Below are positions 46,085 through 56,575 of a DNA stretch of 56,678 bases, one piece after another. The notes beneath the pieces are model-generated. The model had not been told where the DNA came from and made no database searches. It saw nothing but the letters and a program-made list of their open reading frames with translations. This DNA comes from Intoshia linei. Its lineage: Eukaryota > Orthonectida > Rhopaluridae. Both the position numbers and the translations under genes were made by a program. How positions within the stretch are numbered: position 1 is the stretch's first letter; every line of letters starts with the position of its first letter. The DNA lies in the NCBI GenBank assembly GCA_001642005.1, contig LWCA01000084.1, positions 1 through 56,678 of the forward strand, written 5' to 3'.

Positions 46085-46480
46085 ATATTTGAATTTCTAA
46101 TATAATGTTCAAATTTGAACATTACTTGAAACGTGATATATTGAAACGTAGTTGGATAAATCTAGATGTAATTAATTCATAGGTTATAATCCATATCTAA
46201 TATTGTTAATTAATGTAATTCTAATTTGATGAAATTATTAAAAAGATCTGATAAAGTATTAATCGTCTTTTTTTTAATTGGGTTAACTTAATATTTAATG
46301 TGTATATCGTTTGAAAATCAATACCAGATAAATATGCTAAGCTTTTAGCTTAAATGCATTATCGAGTAATCAAAATTTAACTAATGGGGAACGTAATTGT
46401 TTAAAATGTAAATAACCTAGAAAATTTGTTAAAATTTATGTTTCAAAATAAAATAAAGACGAAATAACGTGATAAATCCT
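46085..46480. other. Short intergenic stretch
   Basis: AT-rich, no feature recognised between the secreted-protein start codon and the next R1 repeat copy. Confidence 0.3.
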
Positions 46481-46483
46481 AAC

Positions 46484-47315
46484 TTATATAATATGCTACG
46501 CTATTTTTGTTTGTGTGTGTCTGTTCAGCTTTATTTAAATAACTAACCGTCTTAAAATTTTATAAAGTCAACATTTCAATTACAATTTTTTCAGGACGTA
46601 TATTAAGCTAAATTTCAACCTCCCAAACTCACATCTTACGGGTCAAAAACCCCAATTGTCCCTCTTTTTGAAAATCAAACGAGTTGAATAATTTGAAAAA
46701 ATATATATGCTGATACGGATTTTAAAATCATAAACATTATCTTAAATTTAAATTTAAAATAATTATATCTTCAGGGCCAAACCACAAATTACCCTTTTAA
46801 TGAATTCTTTTTTTAATGAAAACAGCCCTAGAATTTCAAAAAATTTACAGGTTGTACAGTTGTATCCTGTTCATAATCACATAAAATTTCAATTCAAATA
46901 AGTGACGACTTCACGGTCAAAAAAGCATTTTAGTATTCATATTATTTTTTTTCGAAATGTTTCATTAATATATTATAATATAATAATAATGTATAAAAAA
47001 TAAAAAATGGGAAATAATTAACGGTTCAAAAATTACAAAAAAAAGATTATTCTGATAGAGCTTATTCCAGTTAATATAATTACAAAAGTTCAACCCGAGA
47101 TATCTACGCATTCCCGATGAAAAATAATAATAAATAAAAATAACAAGTATTTCGATTAAAATAAAAATTGAAAATGTAAATATTGATCCTACAATTTCAA
47201 AAAAATGTGCAGTGAACGTCTACACGATTTCAATAAAGAAATATGGGTCAAAATCTATATAATTCATTCCTTCGGAATTTTTTTCATTGCTACGCAATTT
47301 TTAAATTAACAAATA
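46484..47315 (+). repeat. Dispersed repeat R1, near-full-length forward copy
   Basis: Begins tcctaacttatataatatgc and follows the full set of landmarks (cgggtcaaaaaccccaattg, gtgacgacttcacggtc, gatagagcttattcc) to ttgctacgcaatttttaaat at about 47310. It abuts a Tigger transposase pseudogene whose N-terminal part is missing, so it either inserted there or replaced that part. Confidence 0.7.
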
Positions 47316-48653
47316 AAGTAAAAAAATTACACGGTGAAGTGTATAAAAATGAATAGAAGATTAGAAGAGTATTCGAATTTTGTTAGTGTATTACATGAAA
47401 AATTGAAACTACGAACAAAAAACATATATAATCTAGACCAGGGATGTCAATTATGCGGCCCTCGGGCCATTTGCGCCCCCAATTATGGAATGTGCGGCCC
47501 GCGTTATAACATAAATTTTTTTATTTTTTATAACAATTTTTTACACATATTTATTATTTGTACACTTACTCCATTTTTATTATTTTATATTTCATTTTAT
47601 GAATTAAAATTATTATAAATTAATTAAATCTGTTAGTTTTAACATAATTTTTTGAGTAAAGATTTTTTTTCAAATTTGTTCCGCCAAACAAAATGAGTCT
47701 GACACCCCTGATCTAGACGAAACTGAATTATTTTACAAGATGATACCTTCTAATACTATTTCCAATAAAATGAGAACTGACCATAAAAATTTTAAAAATA
47801 GGGTCTCAATAATGTTTTGCTCAAATTTTGAGGGTTCTCATAAACTCAAACATATTCTTATAAGTAGATCATTTAAACCTAGATGTTTTAAAGGATTTAA
47901 CTATCAGAATTAATTACAATATTTTACATCCAAAAGAGCATGGATGACTAGTGATATATTTAATCGTTTTCTTAACAAATTTAATAAGGACTGCTTAAAA
48001 ATTGTACTTTTAATGGACAACTGCCCAGCTCACAAAATAACAGGAACCTTTTCAAACATTGAAATAATGTTTTCCCTCCCAATTCCACTGGAATATTGCT
48101 ACCAATGGATAGAGGATAATCTATTCATTTAAATCAAAATTCAAAAATTACAAATTATCATTTATTTTGAATAAGGTTGAAAAAGGTGAATCTGTATGTG
48201 ATGCTTATAAAAAATTAACTTTAAGAGATACCATTAAATTTGCAGATCTATCCTGGAATAAAGTAACACAATCAACAATTTTATATTGTTTTAAACAATT
48301 ATATAATAATCAGAATGGACAAATTATGAAAAAATACCTGATTACAAATGTTATATAAAGTCGCTAAATATTCATGACCCATCACGGAGGAAGAATTTAT
48401 AAACATTGAACATACTGAAAATAATGAAATAATGAGTGAATGTTCTACGTTATACATAGACTCTGGTTTAGACGAACAATTTGAAAATGATAAAATTATT
48501 ATCGATACATCAGTTATTAAAACAACTCCAAATCAATTTATACATTCACTCCAAATTGTAGAAAAATTTTTGTATGAGAAAGAGAAATGGAATATAATTG
48601 ATATTAAATTAATACAATATCTAAATGATCATATAACTTCTAATAGAAAATAG
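47316..48653 (+). pseudogene. Tigger/pogo-type transposase pseudogene, split by a hAT MITE
   Basis: Coding remains begin at about 47322 (KLHGEVYKNE), change frame, then read RRLEEYSNFVSVLHEKLKL and IYNLD. The MITE at 47439-47710 interrupts the gene exactly there. After it the frame resumes with ETELFYKMIPSNTI, the first catalytic Asp being in the LDET motif. Next come VSIMFCSNFEGSHKLKHILI, SRSFKPRCF, a stop near 47910, AWMTSDIFNRFLNKF, LLMDNCPAHKI (second Asp) and, in another frame, PPNSTGILLPMDRG (third Asp). 48167-48358 and 48432-48653 are the remaining C-terminal parts. The DNA-binding N-terminus is absent. The gene is dead through two frame changes, stops and the insertion. Confidence 0.75.
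47439..47710. mobile_element. hAT MITE inserted in the Tigger pseudogene
   Basis: 272 bases from cagggatgtcaattatgcgg to gagtctgacacccctg, with inverted termini (cagggatgtca / tgacacccctg) and GC-rich gcggccctcgggcc near the left end. The exact 8-bp duplication atctagac flanks it (47431-47438 and 47711-47718). The insertion interrupts the codons just before the transposase's catalytic motif. Confidence 0.95.
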
Positions 48654-49002
48654 GGGAAAATCTAATATACGTAAGTACTTCAAAAAAGTATCAAATTATT
48701 CATTTATCTGTATTTATTGATTAATATCGTTAACTTCATCGTATTATGTATAGTTAGAGTTAGTGGCTCTACCACTACCTTAATATTTATTACAGTTGAA
48801 TATTACTGTTTACATTGTATTGTAGTTGAATTTAAATTATAGTTTAAAATTGAAAATGAAGAAAAATATGACTTTAAATGAAAAACTAAACTAAATTAAA
48901 AATAGAATTTAAGATCGCGAATGTTTAATAATTATTATTATAATCATATAATTACTATTTTGTAAATTAAAATGAATGTTTATATATCACTATGACATGT
49001 AT
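48654..49002. other. AT-rich spacer between two Tigger-type loci
   Basis: No gene recognised; probably the 3' untranslated end of the decayed Tigger element, whose terminal repeat was not identified. Confidence 0.3.
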
Positions 49003-49075
49003 AATGTTTCGTTAGTAAACAAAAATAAAATAGTAGACAAAGACTAGTTTATTTTCATTGTCTACTAACGAAACA
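49003..49075. repeat. Compact palindrome
   Basis: atgtttcgttagtaaacaaa at the left is answered at the right by tctactaacgaaacat, with further inverted similarity (aataaaat / tttattttc) inward. It could fold into a hairpin of about 30 bp. It lies 37 bases outside the left end of the Tigger element at 49114. A minimal MITE is the likely explanation. Confidence 0.6.
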
Positions 49076-49113
49076 TGACTGTATTTTTATAAAAGTTTTG
49101 CATTTTCTAATTA

Positions 49114-50187
49114 CAGTAGTTTCTTGTTATTAAATACAGCAATAAAACATCAATTTTGAAATTGTTGCTGAGTGAAATAATTGCGCCAAATTAAAATAAA
49201 TTAAATTAAATTATCACTCAAAGTCTGCTTATTTTCATTTTAATTATGTCCAATGGACATTGTCCATCAAACGAAGAATTTCTATAAATTTATTTACTAA
49301 ATTAAAAATTATATCCGAAATTGAAGATGGTAAATCATACCGTTGGTTGTCAAAATTTAAGAAAAGATTTTCAATTTCGACCTATAAAATGACAGGTGAA
49401 CGTTTGTCCGCTGATAGTGAATGTGTTGCTGGCTTCATTGAAAAGTTTAATAATATAATCGCCGAAAAAAATTATTCTATGGAACAAATTTACAATGCAA
49501 ACGAGTCGCCAATATTTTACAAAAAATCTCCGAAATTTACGTCGGCTCATCCATTAGAAAAGTCTATACCCGGATATAAAAGCTCAAAAGATCGTTTATT
49601 AAAGATTATTATTATTAGTTGGGAAGAATGGTCTATGGACGTTGATGATTCTGAACTTATGGATGATTCTCAAATTTTATATATGGACAATGCTGAACCA
49701 TCCATATCTGAAGATGAGAGGCAAGATATGCTAAGTTCTGTAGATAAACTAATCGCATATACCCAAAAACACGAAATGAAATCAGATTATAATAACTTAT
49801 ATACAATTATTTTAATAATATTATGGAACAAATTTTAATCTTATTCTTAACATTTTTATAGTTATAATTCTTATCAACATTCAGTGTAAAATATTTAAGT
49901 TATTATTTTTAGTCTTCGGTTTTGTATATAATATTTTTAATGTTATATAAATGCAATATAATTATACTTAAATTTAATTTATGTTAATAAAAATAATTAA
50001 ACGTTAAATGCTAATTTTAGTTTTCACTGTCGATATAATAAATAAATCAAATAATTAATTTTTTTTTAAAAAATTCTAAGAAATATGATATTAATTCAGT
50101 ATAAATATTTAATATGAAGTTTTCAAATAATTAGTAGAATAAACTTGTATTCGAGATATTCTTGTATTTATAAACGAGAAACTACTG
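49114..50187 (+). mobile_element. Complete but internally deleted Tigger/pogo element
   Basis: TA flanks both ends (49112-49113 and 50188-50189). The termini start cagtagtttct and, in reverse, cagtagtttct, and are 24-base inverted repeats agreeing at 21 positions. At 1074 bases it is shorter than autonomous Tigger elements (usually over 2 kb). It contains one long frame made of transposase pieces. Confidence 0.85.
49260..49838 (+). CDS. Internally deleted Tigger-type transposase, still open
   Basis: 192 codons without a stop, within the terminal repeats of the Tigger element. The N-terminal piece KRRISINLFTKLKIISEIE is the start of the pogo/CENP-B type helix-turn-helix. It jumps to WLSKFKKRFSISTYKMTGER and IYNANESPIFYKKSPKF (first catalytic region, with Asn-Glu-Ser in place of the usual Asp-Glu-Thr). 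It then jumps to the acidic C-terminal tail (DVDDSELMDDSQI, RQDMLSSVDKLIAYTQ). The second and third catalytic aspartates are deleted, so it cannot be active; the frame is kept across both junctions. The listed start is not an ATG, so the translation start is uncertain (an ATG at 49245 opens a short upstream frame). Confidence 0.6.
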   Translation: MSIKRRISINLFTKLKIISEIEDGKSYRWLSKFKKRFSISTYKMTGERLSADSECVAGFIEKFNNIIAEKNYSMEQIYNANESPIFYKKSPKFTSAHPLEKSIPGYKSSKDRLLKIIIISWEEWSMDVDDSELMDDSQILYMDNAEPSISEDERQDMLSSVDKLIAYTQKHEMKSDYNNLYTIILIILWNKF

Positions 50188-50247
50188 TAATTATTGATAA
50201 AATTAAGCTTATGTAAAATATAACCAATTCTAATCACATGAAACATA

Positions 50248-50319
50248 TCCTCGGTAGTATAGTGGTAAGTATACTCGCTTGTCACGCGAGTGACCCGGGT
50301 TCAAATCCCGGCCGGGGAG
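50248..50319 (+). tRNA. tRNA-Asp (anticodon GTC)
   Basis: 72 bases. The acceptor stem tcctcgg pairs with ccgggga, the D arm contains agtggt, the anticodon loop ttgtcac has GTC in a perfect ctcgc/gcgag stem, and the T arm is gggttcaaatccc. The discriminator base is G. No intron. A run of five T follows within 5 bases (50321-50325), a normal polymerase III stop. This is the one typical RNA gene in the window. Confidence 0.97.
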
Positions 50320-50380
50320 CTTTTTGGATTAATTTTTTTACGTACAATTATTAAACTCATTTTCGAGACGGTAGACCATA

Positions 50381-52043
50381 CAGTGTTTCTCAAACGGTGT
50401 CCTCAAAATTTTTTAACTGTAATTCACAGTAATTTTAATTAATTAATAATTACATATATAATGTGGTAATTGTAATAACCTTAGCCAAGATAGTTATGGA
50501 TTAAGATTTAATTGTAAGTTACATATTTTAATAAGATTTTGTTGACTTGATTGATAATAAGGGAGAATGATGATAAATATATTTAATATGAATAGATATA
50601 AGATAAACTTGTTTAGTATCATGATACTACAGTAATAATGATAATTATTGTATATTTAATATTAATATAATAATGTGATAAAATTAAAATTTTGAAACAA
50701 ATGACTATGCTATACAATTTGGAATGACGCGAAAATTATATAATTTACTTGGTGTCGCCAAAGGAATATTTTAAGCAACACTAACATAATATCACGTCAT
50801 CTTGAATATTGATATTGCCACAGAGGTCTCAAAAAGATATCCAAAGTTTTGAATTCCAAACTAATTATTCTTGTGGTCCGAAAATCAAAAATAGTCCCTA
50901 GATACTGCGTCAATATACCATTTCATTATCGATATGATAATAGTTAAATGCAATGTGATAATGGAGGTTTATTCGAAAAATTTTACGTAAATATAAACAG
51001 AACTTCGTTACAACTAATTAAAAGTATAATATGGACTAAAATTTCTATTTTTCTACGTCAGTATTGAGTCATTTTTAAAATTCTTTTTTTTCTAACTATT
51101 TCTTAATTCTAACTAAACTAAACGTTCCAAATTCTTTTTCGAATAATATATTAAAACGAAAATTTCTGAATATAAGCCAGACGATGTATGGAATTGTGAT
51201 GAAACTGGATGATACTATTAACGGGATCTAACAAAACTCTAGCCACTTCTCAAATCGTAATATTTAAAGTAAACAAGAAATGAGAGGGTGACAGTTTTAT
51301 TTTGTGTATCTGTTACCAGAGAAAAGGCTAATTCACTTTTTATTGGAATATCGAAAAATTTTCTTTGGATTCTCTGAAGAATCAGATATTGATTATGCAA
51401 CCTGCTTTAAAAAAATTAAATGAAAGGATGTAATATTAATGATGGAATTCTGTTAATGTGATACTATTATAAAAATGTTATAGAAAATCAATTGAATTAT
51501 AACTTTTGATATAAATTTGTGCAGCTATGTTAATATCGAACAATAATGAAAAGAAAATATTGATGATATTAACTATGTTCCATAATATGTTAATAATAAG
51601 AATTCTTAATAATTAGTGGTTTTAAAAGCGGTCCACAGGAAATTCTAAGTGTTCCCCAATAAAAAATTTAAATATCATGAAGATACTCGTTTTTTAACAA
51701 TAATATTAAATTAGAATATTATTAATTATCGTTCATTTATTATTAGTGAACGTAAACATCATTTTATCAAAATGAATTGAAGTTTTACTGATATGATTGT
51801 AATGATTACGAAATGTTTGATGTAAGAGGTTAATTTAAAGAGCCTTTACAATAACAATAATTTAATATAAATTATTTACACGTCAATTATTAATACATGT
51901 ATAAACAAGTAAATCATCATAGTGATCAGTGTCATCACTACAATGATATGTTACCTTAATGTGTAATGTAATGTAATTGTGTTCAAGATTACAGCGATTT
52001 TTTTGACAAGTGTTTTATGGTGAAAAAAGTTTGGGAACCACTG
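50381..52043. mobile_element. Possible hAT element with a nested Tigger remnant
   Basis: The left motif cagtgtttctcaaacgg and the right motif, in reverse cagtggttcccaaactt, are hAT-type inverted ends. The 8-mers outside them do not match, so they may belong to two elements. Inside, 50918-51400 is a Tigger-type fragment. It shares about 300 bases with 19537-19845 and preserves YKPDDVWNCDETG, the first catalytic block, then RVTVLFCVSVT. It is followed by frame breaks and stops. Confidence 0.4.
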
Positions 52044-52140
52044 GTCTAGTTCAAAAAATAATTTTATTTTTTAATTCATCTTGTTTATAGTAACGATTTG
52101 GTAGATAAGAACTCTAATAAGTTCATCTTAAATAAAAAAA
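52044..52140. other. AT-rich spacer
   Basis: Nothing recognised. Confidence 0.2.
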
Positions 52141-52210
52141 TGTCCAAATTTCGATTCGAACCTAGCCACGCAGAATACAATTATATGACTATAACCACTC
52201 CAGTTAGACA
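52141..52210 (-). pseudogene. tRNA-derived pseudogene or SINE head
   Basis: On the minus strand an A-box-like taactggagtgg is followed 32 bases later by a B box ggttcgaatc. The first seven bases tgtctaa pair with ttggaca at the 3' end (with one G-T pair). The T stem does not pair (ctagg against cgaaa) and no clean anticodon arm forms. It is therefore not a functional tRNA but a decayed copy or part of a tRNA-derived SINE. Confidence 0.45.
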
Positions 52211-53046
52211 TCACAAGTGACTTATATCAAAAGTATATATTCGAATCTCGATTAGTATGGTAGCGATATATCACTACATTTATAGTCCTTACCTTGTTAC
52301 CACATAAAATCTGAACCATCTATTAATTTTAAGATATCAGTCAATGATAATACTACTGTTTGTAGTTATTCATTATTTTTTTGAATATATCAAATTTCTA
52401 ATCTGATTCAACAAATTTATTGAACCAAATAGAATCTGATTGTCAAAAATCCAAGTATCAAGTTACTAAAGTCTTAACAGATAACACTATTTTGTTCAAG
52501 CATGCTTGAAATTTGTAATTATTATAATGTTACCAATTTATAATACTAATGATCCAATTTGTTATATTAAATTTCTATTGAAACTGCAGATTAACAAATG
52601 TAGTAGTGTTTTTTATAAAAAAGCAATTTATTAATTTAAAAAAAATTTAAATAATGACTATAAATTAAAATTATTACTTTATTATTTGTAAAAAAATTTC
52701 AAAATTATATTTTATTTCCTTTATACTTAATCCTTTCAAAAATGATCAACACTGAAATAATAATAAAACTATTAACTCAAAAATACCACCTTACATTATC
52801 TTATTCTGGCTTAACCGAAGGCTTAATATAAAAAATAAGCTTTTCAATTTCTTCAAATAAATCTGATTAAATAACTAGCATGATTGTGTAAATTTTCTAT
52901 TGAATTGCATTTATTATGTATAACAATAAATTTTAACGACACAGTTAATAATCGTATCAGAATGAACTAAAGCATAATGACTTTGCTCATTAATTCACAC
53001 AAATATATAACTCAAAATTATAGTCTACCAGCAAAAATTATAAAAA
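52211..53046. other. Intergenic stretch upstream of the coiled-coil gene
   Basis: AT-rich, nothing recognised. It would include the promoter of the gene starting at 53047. Confidence 0.25.
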
Positions 53047-54205
53047 ATGGATATTTCAAAAGATATTGATAAAGTCGATAAAATGATAAAAATGCACAGT
53101 ATCATGTACAATAAAATGGTTAGTTTATTCGTTATATTAAATTAAGTAAGTAAATGTACGGTAATATTTTACAGGTGAATGAAAAGAATGAAATTTTTTT
53201 TAATAATCAAAAAAATGAACTAAAAAACTACCATATAAATTTATTGAAATCACAAAATGTTGTTTCCTACTTGATTAATATAATTTCAAGACTTAAAAAG
53301 GATAATGAAGAATATTTCATTAAAAATATTAAACGTAAAAAGGTATTCAAATTATTATTACAATTATAAACGTAAATATTCAAATTTTCATTATAATATG
53401 CAACAATGTAGATTGCAGATAAAATAAAACAGAAATCAAAATTATTAAAAGAAGAAACTGTTTCCTTACATCAACTTTACAAAAAAAGCCTAGAAGAATC
53501 TCAAACATATAAACAAACACTGCATTTTAAAAATTTGGTAAAATTAATTTACATTGTTAGTTAAATATCTAATATTTTTGATTATCTAAAATGGGAGATT
53601 TTTTTTGATATTAAATTTGTTCAATTAGAATCTTAATTAAATTAATTCGTCAACCAATTGCGTCTAATTTTTTATAAATTGAATTAAATTTTTATTTAAA
53701 ATGGTACTATATATTTTAATCATTATACCATTATTTTAAACTTTTTGAATCCAAAATTGTTTATTTATAGTCTGAAATTCACACTCTGAATTACAACATT
53801 AGTAATCAACATAAACTTTTAAAAATTAAAAATTGCGCCAAATATGAATTTTTTTTACACAGGCAACATATGATTACTACGATAACAAAATATTTAAATA
53901 AAAAGTACCAATTTTGAATACATATTTAAAGTTACCTTATAAAACCAACTACATAACTGTATCGACTTATCTAGGAAATTGACAAAATGAAAAAAGAAAA
54001 TAATAAATTAAAAAGCGAACACGACCATCTAGAAAAAAACATAAACATCTTTAAACTAATCAGCAATCAAAAACAAGAACTTATGCAAAATAATATCGAC
54101 ATGCTAAAGAAGGATTTAATGGCAATGAACGAGGTTAAAAATATAACATTTATATCAAATAGAAATAAATTTAGTTTTATGAAAATAAACCAGACAAATA
54201 TTTAA
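53047..54205 (+). CDS. Coiled-coil protein, multi-exon, unassigned
   Basis: Well-phased exons: 53047-53118, 53175-53342, 53412-53537 and 53771 onward, with GT...AG introns of 56, 69 and 233 bases. A further exon from about 53976 (EIDKMKKENNKLKSEHDHLE) runs to the stop at 54203-54205. The junction between exon 4 (about 53771-53909) and this last exon could not be resolved in phase; a splice site there is misjudged or the sequence has an indel near a run of eight T. The product is nearly all predicted helix, rich in K, E, N and Q (NEKNEIFFNNQKNELKNYH, SRLKKDNEEYFIKNIKRKK, KLLKEETVSLHQLYKKSL). It has no catalytic motif or membrane segment. Such proteins are often cytoskeletal, ciliary or centrosomal, but nothing here shows which. 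Confidence 0.6.
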
Positions 54206-54257
54206 AAAGTTAATTAATAAATTATAAATGTTTATTTGTATCAAACATTAACAAAAC

Positions 54258-54731
54258 TCATGTAATGAGGGACAATTTTGTACATTTAGGCATATCGTAA
54301 TTTGAAGCACGATTATATGCTTTTTCATCGCCGCTCCATTTGGCGTTCATCATGAGTCGCGATCCTAAGGTTTGTTTGAAATTATAAAATAACCAAATTA
54401 TATAAAACAAATTACGTATGATTTGTTCATTACTACATTCATGTTGAAGTATAATTATGTGCTCTCGTAAGACTTCTCTTTCGATTTCATCAATACGAGA
54501 ATTGTATAAAGTGTCAAATTTTGAATTTACATAATAACGTAAATTTTCTGGTTCAATATATCGCACATCATAGTAATATCTATTGATATATTTACATATT
54601 CACGATATACATTGTATGTACCTTGTTTTGTTTAAATTGTAGGGTTTTTCACTTTGAAGTAACCAATTGAGTATCGGAATTACAATAAATACTATAATTG
54701 GAATCAAGTGTCTCATGTACAAGAAAAATCC
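54258..54731 (-). CDS. 3' exons of a DNAJB12/DNAJB14-like ER co-chaperone (partial)
   Basis: Three phased exons (minus): 54622-54731, 54416-54579 and 54258-54364, with introns of 42 and 51 bases. They encode a membrane segment (FFLYMRHLIPIIVFIVIPIL), then YYYDVRYIEPENLRYYVNSK, FDTLYNSRIDEIEREVLREH, IILQHECSNEQIIR and AKWSGDEKAYNRASNYDMPK then CTKLSLIT. This is the DUF1977 luminal domain that follows the transmembrane helix in DNAJB12 and DNAJB14, ER membrane J proteins that recruit HSP70 for ER-associated degradation. The exon starts in phase 0 after an acceptor, so upstream exons with the J domain must exist. None was found in the 1.9 kb to the right end of the window, so they lie beyond it or the gene is truncated. 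Confidence 0.75.
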
Positions 54732-55084
54732 CTAAAAGTAATTTTAGTAAATTAATTAATATTTTTAAGCAAATGCAAGGGATTAGCAGAAATATACATT
54801 TTTGTGAAACTTAAAAGTATTTAAAAGCAATAAAATTAATGTTCGAATATGGTAATTAGAAAATTGATGACATTTCTTGGTCGATTCAAAACATCATTCC
54901 ATTAAACTGTTCAATATCGACATGAGGCTTGGAAATGAGTTAATCCTACTCTTTGCCCGGTGATTAAATCCATTAGTTGGATTTTTTTTAAATGGGTTCA
55001 GAATGGCTATCATAATAACAAATAGTTTTTTTCGCATCATAAATCAATTTTAGTATCAATAATAAAGGTCACAAGATTTCGTAG
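54732..55084. other. Intron or intergenic stretch
   Basis: Would be intronic if the DNAJB12/14-like gene continues to the right. No J-domain exon (HPD motif) was found on the minus strand. Confidence 0.3.
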
Positions 55085-55400
55085 ATTTTTAAGGGAACAT
55101 TTTTTCACCCAATTTTAAAAGATTTTGAAAATCACATAAAATGTTAAAAATATTTCCTTCAAAACCTTACCAAATTTTGGTCCCAAAATTGTTGTCAAAA
55201 TCTTTAAAAATTCGGTAAAAAAAATTTCCTTACAACTTTACAAAATTGTCTTCAAAATTATTAAAGATTGGCTGAAAAAAAATACCTTAAAAACCTATAA
55301 AATTTTGGTCCCAAAATTATCTTCAAAATCTTTAAAAAATGGTATAAAAAATATTCCCTTAAAAACCCTACAAAATTTAGTGATTGTCATTAAAGAAACC
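55085..55400. repeat. Diverged tandem array with an inverted unit
   Basis: Units of roughly 60-75 bases repeat about four times. The common words are ccttaaaaacctacaaaattt, ttggtcccaaaattatcttc and aaaatctttaaaaa, seen near 55150, 55230, 55290 and 55355. At the left (55085-55135) the same words occur in reverse (tttttaagggaacatttttt), so the array begins with an inverted unit. Confidence 0.6.
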
Positions 55401-55775
55401 ACAAAAATATTGTTAAAAAATAAATACATGTATTATGATTAGGGCGATTATTTTTTAACTAGTGCAAATTTTGATATGTTTATACGCATCAAATTACAAT
55501 CACAATGATAATAATTTTACGTTTATTAATTGGTTAATTAAAATTTGATTAAGTTAATAAAGTTAAATTTTATTTTTATAAGTTAAATTATAATTTCAAA
55601 CATGAATTTTGTTTTATACAATTTCGTTTTGTTTTGTAATTTTATTTTATGCATGATTGTAGTAAATAAACTTATTGTTAATTTTTATATCACTCACTAA
55701 AAGCAGTTTTTATTTATTTCTATTCACAATATAGGTAATTTAGCGATACTTTTATATGATTAATGTTTTTTAAGC
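55401..55775. other. AT-rich stretch
   Basis: No gene or element recognised. Confidence 0.25.
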
Positions 55776-56575
55776 ATGCCAAAATATGCGAAATCTAAAT
55801 ATGAAAAAATTTACAATATTACCTAATTTTACCCTAGTGAATTTACTAAGAATGACAATTTATTTTGTATGAAATGTTACTTTTACAAAATTAAATTTTG
55901 TTTAATTCCACCGCAAATTAGCAAAACATAAGAATTTTACGCATATTGTCAGTATTGGAAGTTCAATTAAAACATCGAATGACTTTTCAATGGTGGAAGC
56001 AATTCTATTTCCGGACATAATACCTTTAAAAAGTTAAATAACGTTGAGTTAAGAACAATATTTAAAAATAAGAGAATAATTTTGCCATCTGAAAGCAATT
56101 GCAGAAATAAAATTGATGATTTGTATTTGAATGAAATTAAGAGAATAAAAAATTATTGTATTAATAAATTAATCTTTATCATTATAGACGAAACTGATTT
56201 AAATGGATATAAGTACATTAATACTATTATCGGAACATTAGAAACACCTCAAAATGTAATATTATATGATTGTAAAAATATTATAAGTAATATGAACGGA
56301 CAAATGGTCATTCATACTCTTTATAATACAATTAAAAATAATTAAACAAAACAAAGAAACTTTTTAAAAGATATTATTAAAAAATATTTGATTTTGTACT
56401 ACAACAAATAATACACTTTTTATACATCTTTATTAATACTTAAATTAGGGATCGGAAACATTTTGCATCTAGTGAACCACTTTTCTATTTTTTACAGGTG
56501 TATTAGAAATAGTGGATATGACTAACGGGTACTAAATTTAAAAAAGGTTATGAAACCATGAATTAGATATTTGAA
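55776..56575 (+). pseudogene. hAT-type transposase fragment, copy 2
   Basis: The coding remnant starts MPKYAKSKYEKIYNIT near 55776, with FCMKCYFYKIKF further on, resembling the N-terminal zinc-finger part of CGGBP1-like hAT proteins; stops interrupt this region. A 87-codon frame at 56082-56344 then reads NCRNKIDDLYLNEIKRIKN, IFIIIDETDLNGYKYIN and IGTLETPQNVILYDCKN, as in copy 1 at 4729. From the frame through the non-coding tail (to about 56575) the two copies are closely similar. The C-terminal half of the transposase, including the dimerisation domain, is missing in both. Confidence 0.6.

Noticed and set aside
50381-52043. A single complete hAT element bounded by the two CAGTG-type ends
   Set aside because: Kept only as a low-confidence feature, because the flanking 8-mers do not match; the two ends may belong to different elements.
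55085-55400. Direct repeats considered as a CRISPR array
   Set aside because: Units are diverged, AT-rich and contiguous without unique spacers of uniform length, one unit is inverted, and the genome is eukaryotic.
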